From Sporosarcina beigongshangi (GTDB lineage: Bacteria; Actinomycetota; Actinomycetes; Actinomycetales; Micrococcaceae): DNA of 55,672 bases. The position numbers and the translations under genes were made by a program. The DNA is taken from positions 1 to 55,672 of the forward strand of contig NZ_JADHDY010000021.1 in the NCBI RefSeq assembly GCF_016820535.1, written 5' to 3'. Every line of letters begins with the position of its first letter. Position 1 is the first letter of the stretch. Shown piece by piece: positions 33,829-41,272 of the stretch. The notes beneath the pieces are model-generated. The model had not been told where the DNA came from. It did no database searches and was given only the letters and a program-made list of their open reading frames with translations.

Positions 33829-33864
33829 CCCGTGCCGGCACCCTGCAACGGGTGCCGGCACGGG
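33829..33864 (-). terminator. Intercistronic stem-loop after the binding-protein gene
   Basis: CCCGTGCCGGCACCC (33829-33843) and GGGTGCCGGCACGGG (33850-33864) are perfect complements around a 6-base loop. It lies between the binding-protein stop (33875) and the permease start (33785). It has no U-run, so it may stabilise the upstream message or cause partial termination, giving more binding protein than permease. Confidence 0.7.
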
Positions 33865-33874
33865 CCGCAGGACG

Positions 33875-35158
33875 TTACTTGGACACTGTGGTGTTGAAGG
33901 CGGCTTCCATGTCAGTCAGGGCCTGGTCCACCGTCTTGGTGCCCTGCAGCGCAGCAAAGCTGTTCTGCTGGATGGCCTGGGTGACTGCGGGGTAGAACGG
34001 TGTCACGGGGCGCGGGACGGCGTTCAGGATGGACGTCTTCAATACCGGCAGGTATGGCAGCTTGGCCACCAGGTCGGCGTCGTCATACAGGGATTCCAGC
34101 ACGGGTGCGAGCGAGCCCTGCGTGGCGAAGAATTTCTGTGTCTCCTCCGAGGTCATGAACGCCAGGAAGTCCTTGGCTGTTGCCTTGTGCTTGGAGTAAA
34201 CACTGACGCCCATGTTGTGGCCACCAAGCGTCGAAGCGCCGGGGCCGTCCTTGCCGGGCAGCGGGGCAATGCCAAAGGTGTCCTTGACCGTGGACGATCC
34301 GTCCGTCTTGGCCAGGTTGTAAACATAGGGCCAGTTCCGCAGGAACATCAGCTTGCCGGCCTCGAACGACTGGCGGCCTTGTTCTTCCTGGTAGGTCTGG
34401 GCCTGCTTGGGAATGTTGCCATCCTTGAACCCATCGACCAGGCTTTGCAGTCCGGCCTTGGCTTCCGGCGAGTTCACCGTTGCCTTGCCGTCCTTGTCGA
34501 CGATGGAGCCTCCCTGGCTGTTGATGGCCTCGGACACGTTGACCGTCAGGCCCTCGTACTGGGCAAACTGCCCGGCGTAGCAGTCAATGCCCTTCTCCTT
34601 CGCGATGGAGCACATGCCCATCATCTCGTCCCAGGTCTTGGGAGGCGTGGGCACAAGGTCCTTGCGGTAGTACAGCATGCCGCCGTCCGAAGTCTGCGGG
34701 AGTGTGTAGAGCACGTCCTTGTACGTTCCGGTCTGGACCGTGGCCGGCAGCATGCCCTTGGTGGAGACCTCCATGGTGTCCTTGAGGGGCTGCAGCCAGC
34801 CCTTGGCGGCAAACTCGGCCGTCCAGATCACGTCCACGCTGGCCACGTCGTAGTCGACGTTCTTGGCCTGGAAGTTCTTCACAAGATCGTCGTGCTGCTG
34901 GTCCGCGTTGTCGGACTGCTCCTTGAACGTCACCTTTTCGTCGGGGTGGGCGGCGTTCCACTTGTCCACGAGCGGGCGGACCACGTTGGAGTTGTCCTTG
35001 CCCTGGACGTAGGTGATGGGGCCCCGGCCGTCGAGGTTTTCCGAGGCCGCGCCGCCTCCGCCACCACCACCGGTTCCACCACCGCAGGCCGACAGCACCA
35101 TGGCCAACACGGCACCGGTCGCCAGCGGCAACAGCATTCTCTTTGTCTTGTTTCCCAT
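33875..35158 (-). CDS. Sugar ABC transporter substrate-binding lipoprotein
   Basis: A 427-residue lipoprotein of the carbohydrate-binding (MalE/LpqY-like) class. The signal peptide KRMLLPLATGAVLAMVLS ends in lipobox LSAC (about Cys25), followed by a Gly-rich linker. The mature domain contains ITYVQGKDNSNVVRPLVDKWNAAHPDEKVTF, YDVASVDVIWTAEFAAKGWLQPL and LPQTSDGGMLYYRKDLV, as is usual for this class. The start at ATG 35158 is chosen because TTAGGAG lies 7-8 bases upstream; ATG 35164 is too close to it. It is the first gene of the operon. Confidence 0.94.
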   Translation of the reverse strand: MGNKTKRMLLPLATGAVLAMVLSACGGGTGGGGGGGAASENLDGRGPITYVQGKDNSNVVRPLVDKWNAAHPDEKVTFKEQSDNADQQHDDLVKNFQAKNVDYDVASVDVIWTAEFAAKGWLQPLKDTMEVSTKGMLPATVQTGTYKDVLYTLPQTSDGGMLYYRKDLVPTPPKTWDEMMGMCSIAKEKGIDCYAGQFAQYEGLTVNVSEAINSQGGSIVDKDGKATVNSPEAKAGLQSLVDGFKDGNIPKQAQTYQEEQGRQSFEAGKLMFLRNWPYVYNLAKTDGSSTVKDTFGIAPLPGKDGPGASTLGGHNMGVSVYSKHKATAKDFLAFMTSEETQKFFATQGSLAPVLESLYDDADLVAKLPYLPVLKTSILNAVPRPVTPFYPAVTQAIQQNSFAALQGTKTVDQALTDMEAAFNTTVSK

Positions 35159-35234
35159 GCCCATGCTCCTAAATTCAATGATTTCTGGTCGCGGCACGCA
35201 CCATTCCGGAGCGTGCTTTTGAGTGGTGAACATC

Positions 35235-35275
35235 ACACTAACGACATGAGAGTGGGTGTGCAAGCGCTTGCACAC
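35235..35275 (-). promoter_or_regulatory. Promoter and LacI-type operator of the sugar ABC operon
   Basis: GTGTGCAAGC (35256-35265) followed by GCTTGCACAC (35266-35275) is a perfect 20-bp palindrome with the central CG of LacI-family sites. On the minus strand its right half contains -35 TTGCAC (complement of 35258-35263), followed after exactly 17 bases by -10 TAGTGT (complement of 35235-35240). A bound repressor would cover the -35 box. Confidence 0.85.
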
Positions 35276-35300
35276 ATTCGTTACCAATTGTTTAGGAACG

Positions 35301-35340
35301 CCAAGGGGCGGTGGCCGCCCCTTGGCAGCCACCGCCCCTT
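35301..35340 (-). terminator. Hairpin with two alternative stems
   Basis: AAGGGGCGGTGGC (35303-35315) can pair with 35328-35340. Alternatively, CCAAGGGGCGG (35301-35311) can pair with 35315-35325. The two stems exclude each other. It lies downstream of the 11-mer repeat protein gene and just before the sugar operon promoter; no U-run is present. Confidence 0.6.
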
Positions 35341-35365
35341 GTTGTTGCGCCGGCAGGCGCTGCTG

Positions 35366-35704
35366 TTACTTGCCGCCCTTGAAGAATCCGGAGATTTTGG
35401 CGCCGAGTCCCTTGGCGTGCTCTGCGGCATCCCCCGCAAAGTCCTTCAGGTTCTCCGCTGCGTCCCCTGCGAATTCCTTCACGTTCTCCGCGGCGTCCTC
35501 CGCGAATTCCTTTACGTTTTCCGTGGCGTCGCCGGCAAAGTCCTTCAGGTTCTCGACAGTGTCACCGGCGACGTCCTTGGCCTTGGCTGCAGCATCTGCG
35601 GCAAAGTCCTTGACGTTGTCCACTGCGTCACCCGCAACGTCCTTAGCCCTGGCTGCAGCATCTGCGGCCTTCTCCGCCAGGTCATCGGCATTGTTTTCAG
35701 TCAT
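35366..35704 (-). CDS. LEA/apolipoprotein-like protein of eight tandem 11-residue repeats
   Basis: A 112-residue protein. From residue 15 to 102 it consists of eight consecutive 11-residue units of the pattern D-A/T-x-E-N-V/L-K-D/E-F-A-G, e.g. DAAENVKEFAG and DAAENLKDFAG. Such 11-mers form long amphipathic helices as in group 3 LEA proteins and lipid-binding apolipoproteins. The C-terminus KISGFFKGGK is basic. ATG 35704 follows AAGGAAGG. It lies 64 bases after the amaP-like gene at the end of the Asp23 operon, so a role in membrane or desiccation stress is plausible (inference). Confidence 0.88.
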   Translation of the reverse strand: MTENNADDLAEKAADAAARAKDVAGDAVDNVKDFAADAAAKAKDVAGDTVENLKDFAGDATENVKEFAEDAAENVKEFAGDAAENLKDFAGDAAEHAKGLGAKISGFFKGGK

Positions 35705-35768
35705 GTTGCCTTCCTTGTTGCATTGTTCGGCCCCAGGCAAAAGCACCAAGGGTGGTGGTGAAACGAGA

Positions 35769-36389
35769 CTAGCGGACTCGTTCAGTTTTGGTGAAGCGTG
35801 AACGCGCTGCCGAGCCGATGCTCAGCAAGACGGGGACTTCCACGCCCAGCAGCTCATCGAGCGCAGCAACAAGTTCCCCCACATCCCGGGCCACATCGTG
35901 CGGCGCAACGCCCTGGCGCGGCAACACCCTGACCCTGAGCGCGGTCTCTTTGTTGAAGTCATAACTCGTCACGGAAACCCCCAGCAGGTCCGTCCGCTCC
36001 AGCAGTGCGCTCTTCAAAGCCTGCTCAGCCACGGCGGAACTGAGCTTGACCACACCGGCGGCACCGTCGTCGTCCGCATTTCCCTCCCGGGCGACCAGGG
36101 TGTTGGCACGGCCCTTGCCCTGGTTGGCGATCCACGTGACCATGAGGACCACAACGAGCACGAAAAAGGCGGCGGCGGCGAGCCAAACCCAGCTCTGCCC
36201 GGTGACAATCAACCGGGACCGCTGTTCATAGTCCACGAGCCAGTCCACTTGCGCGCCGGCATAGTCCTGCCACCAGCGCTCGACGGCGGGTACGGAGGCT
36301 ATAAGCACCAGACCGACGCCGACCGCCAACAGCAGGAGGCCGGCCAGGGACAGGAGCACCCGGTTCAGTCCACGGGGTGTGCCATTCAT
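35769..36389 (-). CDS. AmaP-like alkaline-shock membrane anchor protein
   Basis: A 206-residue protein with two transmembrane helices (about residues 10-32 and 64-88) separated by an outer loop with ERWWQDYAGAQVDWLVDYEQRSRL. The cytoplasmic C-terminal half contains GVVKLSSAVAEQALKSALLERTDLLGVSV, resembling the AmaP region that binds Asp23. In Staphylococcus AmaP anchors Asp23 at the membrane. ATG 36389 overlaps the preceding stop by 4 bases. It is fifth in the six-gene operon. Confidence 0.85.
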   Translation of the reverse strand: MNGTPRGLNRVLLSLAGLLLLAVGVGLVLIASVPAVERWWQDYAGAQVDWLVDYEQRSRLIVTGQSWVWLAAAAFFVLVVVLMVTWIANQGKGRANTLVAREGNADDDGAAGVVKLSSAVAEQALKSALLERTDLLGVSVTSYDFNKETALRVRVLPRQGVAPHDVARDVGELVAALDELLGVEVPVLLSIGSAARSRFTKTERVR

Positions 36390-36961
36390 ACGCCGATCAC
36401 CCCGCTTTCGGCGAGCTTCACGGTGACGGTGGGCGTGGGATCGAGGGACATGGCGGCAAGCTCCGCCTCGACGGCGTCCTTGATGCGGGCCTCGGACAGC
36501 GGGATGCCCGAGGTGGGGCGGATCTGGACCTGCACCGTACGGGCGGAAACCGTGACCATGACCTGTTCGCGAGTGACACCGGCGGCCATGCGGGCCCTTC
36601 TGGCCAGGCTCGAGGCGATGACCTCGTCCTCGACCACAATGGCAACACGGGGGTCCTCGATGGTGTGGCGGGCGCGGCGTCCGGGAAGCAGTCCGTGGCC
36701 GAGGAACACGGCGCCCACCAGCGCCAGGAGCACACCGGCAGCGACGAGCAGCACGGGCTGGACTCCGTTGGGCAGCTCCGCGACCCAGCGGACGAAGGAG
36801 AGGGGATCCACCAACCAGGTGGGTTCGCCGAGGCCTGCCAGCAGCAGTTCCAGAACGCAGTAGATGGAGAGCAGGGCGGCCACGATGGCTGTGGTGACGG
36901 CAAGCAGCGACCGGGCCGAGCGGGTTTCCCGGCGCAGGGCCTTTTGCATGAAGGCTGTCAT
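36386..36961 (-). CDS. DUF6286 membrane protein of the Asp23 operon
   Basis: A 191-residue protein with a basic N-terminus (RRETRSARS), two transmembrane helices (about residues 19-45 and 68-92) and a cytoplasmic domain ending in VKLAESGVIGV. The same order occurs in actinobacterial Asp23/Gls24 loci, where this family is called DUF6286. The domain RTVQVQIRPTSGIPLSEARIKDAVEAELAAM resembles the Asp23-like strand-helix pattern. ATG 36961 overlaps the upstream stop by 4 bases. Confidence 0.82.
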   Translation of the reverse strand: MTAFMQKALRRETRSARSLLAVTTAIVAALLSIYCVLELLLAGLGEPTWLVDPLSFVRWVAELPNGVQPVLLVAAGVLLALVGAVFLGHGLLPGRRARHTIEDPRVAIVVEDEVIASSLARRARMAAGVTREQVMVTVSARTVQVQIRPTSGIPLSEARIKDAVEAELAAMSLDPTPTVTVKLAESGVIGV

Positions 36962-37371
36962 AGCACCCGCCCGTTGTCGCGGGGAATGACACCGGAAATT
37001 CTGATGTCCACGCCGCTGAGCACCGAGCCTGTCAGGTACTCGACCTGGTTCAGGATCTCCGCCTTGGCGGCTGTGGCCCGGGCCAGGATGCTCCCGCCGC
37101 TGATGGCCACGCGCCCAGGGTTTCGGCGCACGGCCGTGAGGGAGGGGGCGCCGATGGCGGAGGTGATGGACAAGGCGAGTTCGCCGGCATCATCCGACCA
37201 GTTCACGCGGACCTGGCCCGGCTCAACCGCCAGGACGTCAGCCGCCGCGACCTTCGCCACGGAGGTCAGCGCCTGCGTGCTGATGCGGTTGTGCCCGGCC
37301 AGTCCGGCCGACCCCGCGCTGGCGCCCGGAAGCCCCGTTGCGGGGGCCTGATTCACCGGTGTTGACGTCAC
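36958..37371 (-). CDS. Second Asp23/Gls24-like protein
   Basis: A 137-residue protein that starts at GTG 37371, overlapping the stop of the small membrane protein by 4 bases. After a ~28-residue Ala/Pro-rich N-terminus it has RISTQALTSVAKVAAADVLAVEPGQVRVNWSDDAGELALSITSAIGAP, the helix-then-strands pattern of Asp23-family proteins, though weaker than in the gene at 37556. A longer open frame upstream (to 37416) overlaps the neighbour without a ribosome site and was not used. Confidence 0.78.
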   Translation of the reverse strand: MTSTPVNQAPATGLPGASAGSAGLAGHNRISTQALTSVAKVAAADVLAVEPGQVRVNWSDDAGELALSITSAIGAPSLTAVRRNPGRVAISGGSILARATAAKAEILNQVEYLTGSVLSGVDIRISGVIPRDNGRVL

Positions 37372-37559
37372 GACGAGGAGCGCCGTCCGGTCAGGGCATC
37401 CAGCACGCCCCGCCAATCAAGGCGGCCGCTCGCGGCACGGCCAACGAAGGCACCCACCGCAATGAAAATGGCCGAAACCACGAAGCCCCAAAATCCAAAG
37501 GCAAATGCCATGAACGCCAGAAAGGCTCCAAAGGCTGCGCACACTACGCTGAGATTCAT
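37368..37559 (-). CDS. Small membrane protein (DUF2273-like) of the Asp23 operon
   Basis: A 63-residue protein with two closely spaced helices (AFGAFLAFMAFAFGFWGF and VVSAIFIAVGAFVG) and a basic tail with RLDWRGVLDALTGRRSSS. DUF2273 proteins of this size and shape are regular members of Asp23/AmaP operons in Gram-positive bacteria. ATG 37559 overlaps the Asp23 stop codon by 4 bases and its own stop overlaps the next gene by 4 bases. Confidence 0.85.
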   Translation of the reverse strand: MNLSVVCAAFGAFLAFMAFAFGFWGFVVSAIFIAVGAFVGRAASGRLDWRGVLDALTGRRSSS

Positions 37560-38137
37560 GGGGTCTCCCCTGATTGTGTCGGGCTGGATGCAGGCGGTGC
37601 CGGGACTTTTTGGACCGGCAGCGCCTCATCGGCTGCCGTTGGGGCATCCGGTTCCGCCGCGGCCTGTTGGCCGCCCGTGGACTTGGCCACGGCGCTGAAC
37701 CGGTCGGCTAGCCGCGGCCGGGACGCCGGCTTTTCGGCGTCGGGGGCGGGGATGAACACATCTGTGATTTCAATGTTCACTTCGATGACGTCCCGGCCCA
37801 CGAGGTTCTCCACCGCCGCATAAATCGCTGCCCGGACGGTGTTGGCCAGCGTTTGCAGCGGGTAGCCGTATTCAGCGGTCAGAACGATGTCCACGGCAAC
37901 CTGCGACTCACCCACCTCCACCCGCACACCCTGAGTGAGGTCGGTGGCACCAACCACCTCACGAATGGCTCCGATGGACCTCGAGGCGCCGGACCCCAGT
38001 GCATGGACCCCGTCCACGCCACGCACGGCCATGCCGACCACCTTGGCCACGGCCGTCTCGGCGATAACCGTGCGGCCCTGGGTGTCGTCCGTGCCGCCCG
38101 GTGGCGGAACGGCTGATGCAAGATTGTGCGAGTCCAT
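37556..38137 (-). CDS. Asp23/Gls24 family envelope stress protein
   Basis: A 193-residue protein with the full Asp23/Gls24 pattern: GRTVIAETAVAKVVGMAVRGVDGVHALG (about residues 21-48), then GVRVEVGESQVAVDIVLTAEYGYPLQTLANTVRAAIYAAVENLVGRDVIEVNIEITDVFI (about 70-128). The C-terminal ~60 residues are Ala/Pro/Glu-rich and disordered. These proteins gather at the membrane through AmaP and help cells resist cell-wall stress. It is the first of six genes, five of them linked by 4-base overlaps. Confidence 0.93.
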   Translation of the reverse strand: MDSHNLASAVPPPGGTDDTQGRTVIAETAVAKVVGMAVRGVDGVHALGSGASRSIGAIREVVGATDLTQGVRVEVGESQVAVDIVLTAEYGYPLQTLANTVRAAIYAAVENLVGRDVIEVNIEITDVFIPAPDAEKPASRPRLADRFSAVAKSTGGQQAAAEPDAPTAADEALPVQKVPAPPASSPTQSGETP

Positions 38138-38285
38138 GGACGCACCCTTTCTGTTGCTCCTACGGTAAGCCTATGTACAGCGTAGTTGAGCGGCAACGCC
38201 GGTCGGCGTTTTGGCGCGTTGCCCGCCTCGCATGGCGCGCACCGGTCCGCGGCGGGCCCGGGCCGCCCCGTGTTCCCTTCTCCCA

Positions 38286-38344
38286 AAGCACGACGGCGGC
38301 AGGCGCCCCTTTGCCGGGAAAGGCGCCCCGCCGCCGTCGTGCTT
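38286..38344 (-). terminator. Long hairpin between tRNA cluster and Asp23 operon
   Basis: AAGCACGACGGCGG (38286-38299) pairs with CCGCCGTCGTGCTT (38331-38344), and GGCGCC (38302-38307) with GGCGCC (38322-38327) inside. On the minus strand it follows the tRNA-Phe terminator and is trailed by CTTTGGG. It probably serves as a second stop that insulates the Asp23 operon. Confidence 0.7.
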
Positions 38345-38400
38345 CATGCCGGGCCCGAATGGCTGCACCTGGCCATGTCAGGTTTTCGGGCAAAAAGAAA

Positions 38401-38422
38401 GACCCCTTATTTCTAAGGGGTC
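38401..38422 (-). terminator. Intrinsic terminator of the tRNA cluster
   Basis: GACCCCTTA (38401-38409) pairs perfectly with TAAGGGGTC (38414-38422) around a 4-base loop. On the minus strand TCTTTCTTTTTG follows. It lies 6 bases after the end of tRNA-Phe. Confidence 0.9.
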
Positions 38423-38428
38423 TTGCGG

Positions 38429-38501
38429 TGGCTCCGACCGGCGTCGATCCGGTGACCTTTCGATTTTCAGTCGAACGCTCTACCAACTGAGCTACAGAGC
38501 C
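38429..38501 (-). tRNA. tRNA-Phe (anticodon GAA)
   Basis: A 73-nt cloverleaf on the minus strand: acceptor GGCTCTG pairs with CGGAGCC (one G-U), the D-arm has AGCTCAGTTGGTAGAGC, the anticodon stem-loop is CGACTGAAAATCG with anticodon GAA, and discriminator base A. CCA is not encoded. It is the last of three tRNAs in a row. Confidence 0.97.
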
Positions 38502-38556
38502 TTGGTGATCTGAAAGACTCGTCACCAGATTCTCCTAAAGTTCAGGAAAACCAAAG

Positions 38557-38630
38557 CGACCCTGACGGGACTCGAACCCGCGACCTCCGCCGTGACAGGG
38601 CGGCGCGCTAACCAACTGCGCTACAGGGCC
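38557..38630 (-). tRNA. tRNA-Asp (anticodon GTC)
   Basis: A 74-nt cloverleaf on the minus strand: acceptor GGCCCTG pairs with CAGGGTC, the D-arm is GCGCAGTTGGTTAGCGC, the anticodon loop is CTGTCAC with anticodon GTC, the T-loop is GGTTCGAGTCC and the discriminator is G. It lies between tRNA-Glu and tRNA-Phe. Confidence 0.97.
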
Positions 38631-38729
38631 ATACGTTTACTGCATCTGTTTCTTTCACCCTCTCGAGTGATTTTCACGAGTTATAGCGTACCAGCATTTT
38701 TCTTACCGATTTACCACTCTCTCGAGAAG

Positions 38730-38802
38730 TACCCCCAACGGGATTCGAACCCGTGCCGCCGCCGTGAAAGGGCGGTGTCCTAGGCCGCTAGACGATGGGG
38801 GC
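38730..38802 (-). tRNA. tRNA-Glu (anticodon TTC)
   Basis: A 73-nt cloverleaf on the minus strand: acceptor GCCCCCA, D-arm CGTCTAGCGGCCTAGGACA, anticodon stem-loop CCGCCCTTTCACGGCGG with anticodon TTC, T-loop GGTTCGAATCC, and the GTTGGGGGTA end typical of actinobacterial tRNA-Glu. It is the first of the cluster; about 100 AT-richer bases separate it from tRNA-Asp. Confidence 0.97.
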
Positions 38803-39008
38803 CTAAGTCGTCTTCATTCCCTGGCGCAGTTTCCAGCGCCTTGGTTCGAAGCGGACTTCAAAAACTATAGGGCCTATTTGCCCAGAACACAAAACGGGCT
38901 GCCGCCCCGCACCGCGGACCGGGCGCCGCACCTGCCGCCGATCCGGCAATTCGGCCTGGAATCCTGCATGGACACGCCATTTTGGGCGCGTTTCACTAGG
39001 CTGGAGGC

Positions 39009-39416
39009 ATGCAAGTGAACCCGTTGGCATCCATTCCGTCCTTTGGCCCGTTCCGCATGACCGAGGCGGAGTTTGACGACGCAGTCCAGGCCGCCATCGC
39101 CGCGATCCCGGCGGACCTGCGCGCGGAAATGGACAATGTGGCGATCTTCACAGCCGATGACTATGTCCCCGGACCCGGCGAGGACCCCGAGACCGTGCTC
39201 CTTGGCCTCTACGAGGGCACCCCGCTGACCGAACGCGACTCTTGGTGGGCCTCCGGCTCCCTGCCCGACCGCATCACCATCTTCCGCGAACCCATCCTGG
39301 AGATCTGCAACAGCCGCGAAGAGGTCATCCGCGAAATCACCGTGACGGTGGTGCATGAAATCGCCCACCACTTCGGCATCGGCGACGACCGGTTGCATGA
39401 GCTCGGCTGGGGCTAA
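39009..39416 (+). CDS. Zincin-like metallopeptidase family protein
   Basis: A 135-residue small protein with a zinc-binding HEIAHHFGIGDDRLHELGW motif at residues ~117-135, i.e. HExxHxxGxxD at the very C-terminus, as in the COG3824 family of predicted Zn-dependent peptidases. No signal peptide is seen, so it acts in the cytoplasm. The substrate is unknown. ATG 39009 lies directly after GGAGGC, which is too close; GTG 39015 has ideal spacing to GGAGG and may be the true start. It is upstream of the NlpC/P60 gene on the same strand. Confidence 0.88.
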   Translation: MQVNPLASIPSFGPFRMTEAEFDDAVQAAIAAIPADLRAEMDNVAIFTADDYVPGPGEDPETVLLGLYEGTPLTERDSWWASGSLPDRITIFREPILEICNSREEVIREITVTVVHEIAHHFGIGDDRLHELGWG

Positions 39417-39554
39417 ATGACACGAATGTGATTCATGTGGCCTGTGTTGCAGATGTTGCCAAAGGTGCGGGCGGGCCGTAATGTCGGCTTCAGCTGTCCC
39501 AAATTCACACCCCAGTTCTGGTCCCGAACCTCACATTTCCCAGATAGGCGCAGG

Positions 39555-41096
39555 ATGACAAGTCGCTTCGTGCTTCGCGGCACCGCCGCACTGGCCTGCG
39601 CCACCTTCGCCGCCGGCTCCGTCCTCTCCCCCGCGCTTGCCGCCCCTTCCTTAAGCACGACGGCGGCCCACCAGTTTGCGCTGCTGCCGTTCAGTCCTGC
39701 GGTGCCCTCCGCGGATGACGTCGCCCGCGCCAAGGAATCCGAATCCGCCACCGCGGCCGTCTCGGCCCAGCTGGACCAGGCCATCAGCGAGGCGAACCAG
39801 CGCCTGGCCGCCTCCGTTGTGGCCTCGATGGGCGCCAACGACGCCTACACCAACGCCATGGTGATCCGGGACAAGCGCGTGGCCGAGGCGGACGCCGCGC
39901 AGGCCCGGGCGACTGCTGCCACGGCAGCGTACGGCAAGGCCAGGACCCAGCTCGGCCAGCTTGCCGGCAGCCTGTACAAGAGCGGCGGGCTGGACCTCAG
40001 CGTGCAGAGCTTCCTGGCCAGTGACGACGCCGACGATGCCATTTACCAGGCATCGACCCTCATGGTCCTGGGCACCAACCGGGCACAAACCTTGAACACG
40101 GCCAGTGCAGCCGCAGCAACCTCGACGGCGCTGGCGGCCCAGGCGGCCGAGGCGCGCAAGGCTGCGGATGCCGCCATTGCCGCTGCGCAGGCATCCCTCA
40201 CGGAGGCCGAAAAGGCTTCCCGGGCGCAGGCCGCCGTTGTTGCCGACACCTCGGCGCAGCGCCAATTGACGCTGGAGCGCCTGGCGTCCCTGCACAACAC
40301 CACCGTGGAGCTGGAAGGCGCCCGAGTGGATGAACTTGAACGCAAGGCACAGGAAGAGGCGCTGGCCCGGCAAATTGCGGAATCCGCCCAGGCCCCGGCA
40401 CCCGTCCGGCCGCTCGGCACAGACGTGAACCCGCTGGCCGAAAGCCCTGCGGCAGTCAATCCTGCGCCCACCAAGGTGCCCCAGCCAACGAAAACGGCTC
40501 CGGCGGCACCCGCCACGAAACCAACCCCGGCGCCGGCACCCGCACCGGTTCCAGCGCCAGCTCCCGCACCTGAGCCAGCGCCAGCCCCCGCACCTGCGCC
40601 GGCACCGGCACCGGCACCGGCACCCAAGCCAACCCAGCCGCCGGCACCTGCCCCGCAGCCTCCGGCACCCAAGCCGGTCCCGCCCGTGGTGGAGCCCCCG
40701 GCGCCCCCAGTTGAGCCGCCGTCGGACAATTCCATCAACGTCATGGTGAACTATGCGATGTCCAAGGTGGGCAGCCCGTACCTGCTCGGCGGCACCGGTC
40801 CCACGGCGTTTGACTGCTCCGGACTGGTCCAGCAGGCCTTCGCGGCAGCCGGACGCTGGGTTCCGCGCACCGGAACGGACCAGTTCTGGGCGGCACCGGT
40901 ACGGGTCCCGATTTCCCAGATGCAGTACGGGGACCTGTTGGTCTTCAACGAGTCCGGCGGAACCTTCACCCACATTGCCATCTACATCGGCAACAACAAG
41001 GTGGTCCAGGCGCTGAATCCGAACCAGCCGCTGGGCGTGACAGACCTGTCGTGGATGTCGGGCATGAGCCTGTACCCGTACGCAGCCAGGTACTAG
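39555..41096 (+). CDS. Secreted NlpC/P60 peptidoglycan endopeptidase with coiled coil
   Basis: A 513-residue exported cell-wall hydrolase. A signal peptide (residues 1-30, cleavage near ALA-A) is followed by an Ala-rich coiled-coil region (~55-290), and then a Pro/Ala linker of (PAPA)n type (~300-390). The C-terminal NlpC/P60 domain has the catalytic Cys421 (FDCSGLV) and His473 (THIAIYIG). The domain order matches RipA/CwlO-like enzymes that cut D-Glu-meso-DAP bonds in stem peptides and act in cell separation; the coiled coil may keep the enzyme inactive until an FtsEX-like partner binds it (inference). ATG 39555 follows AGGCGCAGG. Confidence 0.93.
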   Translation: MTSRFVLRGTAALACATFAAGSVLSPALAAPSLSTTAAHQFALLPFSPAVPSADDVARAKESESATAAVSAQLDQAISEANQRLAASVVASMGANDAYTNAMVIRDKRVAEADAAQARATAATAAYGKARTQLGQLAGSLYKSGGLDLSVQSFLASDDADDAIYQASTLMVLGTNRAQTLNTASAAAATSTALAAQAAEARKAADAAIAAAQASLTEAEKASRAQAAVVADTSAQRQLTLERLASLHNTTVELEGARVDELERKAQEEALARQIAESAQAPAPVRPLGTDVNPLAESPAAVNPAPTKVPQPTKTAPAAPATKPTPAPAPAPVPAPAPAPEPAPAPAPAPAPAPAPAPKPTQPPAPAPQPPAPKPVPPVVEPPAPPVEPPSDNSINVMVNYAMSKVGSPYLLGGTGPTAFDCSGLVQQAFAAAGRWVPRTGTDQFWAAPVRVPISQMQYGDLLVFNESGGTFTHIAIYIGNNKVVQALNPNQPLGVTDLSWMSGMSLYPYAARY

Positions 41097-41130
41097 TCAC
41101 CGGGCCCGCGGCCCGGAGCAGTTCACGAAC

Positions 41131-41202
41131 CCTGCGCACGGTTAAGTCACAATGGTGCGCAACGCAAGGGTTGCGCACCATTGCAGCAAAACCGTGCGCA
41201 GG
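41131..41202. terminator. Nested stem-loop between convergent genes
   Basis: CCTGCGCACGGTT (41131-41143) pairs with AACCGTGCGCAGG (41190-41202). Inside, CAATGGTGCGCAAC (41150-41163) pairs with GTTGCGCACCATTG (41170-41183). Two perfect stems of 13 and 14 bp are thus stacked with 6-base internal loops. It lies between the NlpC/P60 and universal stress protein genes and probably terminates both. Confidence 0.75.
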
Positions 41203-41272
41203 AGCCTGAGTCCCGGCCAGACCACAACGGTCCAGCGGTTTCAGGCCACGAGTCGGCCTTCCAGACGGTGCG

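Noticed and set aside
38429-38802. tRNA-associated integration site (att) at the Glu-Asp-Phe cluster
   Set aside because: No integrase gene and no duplicated tRNA 3' end was found in the surrounding sequence.
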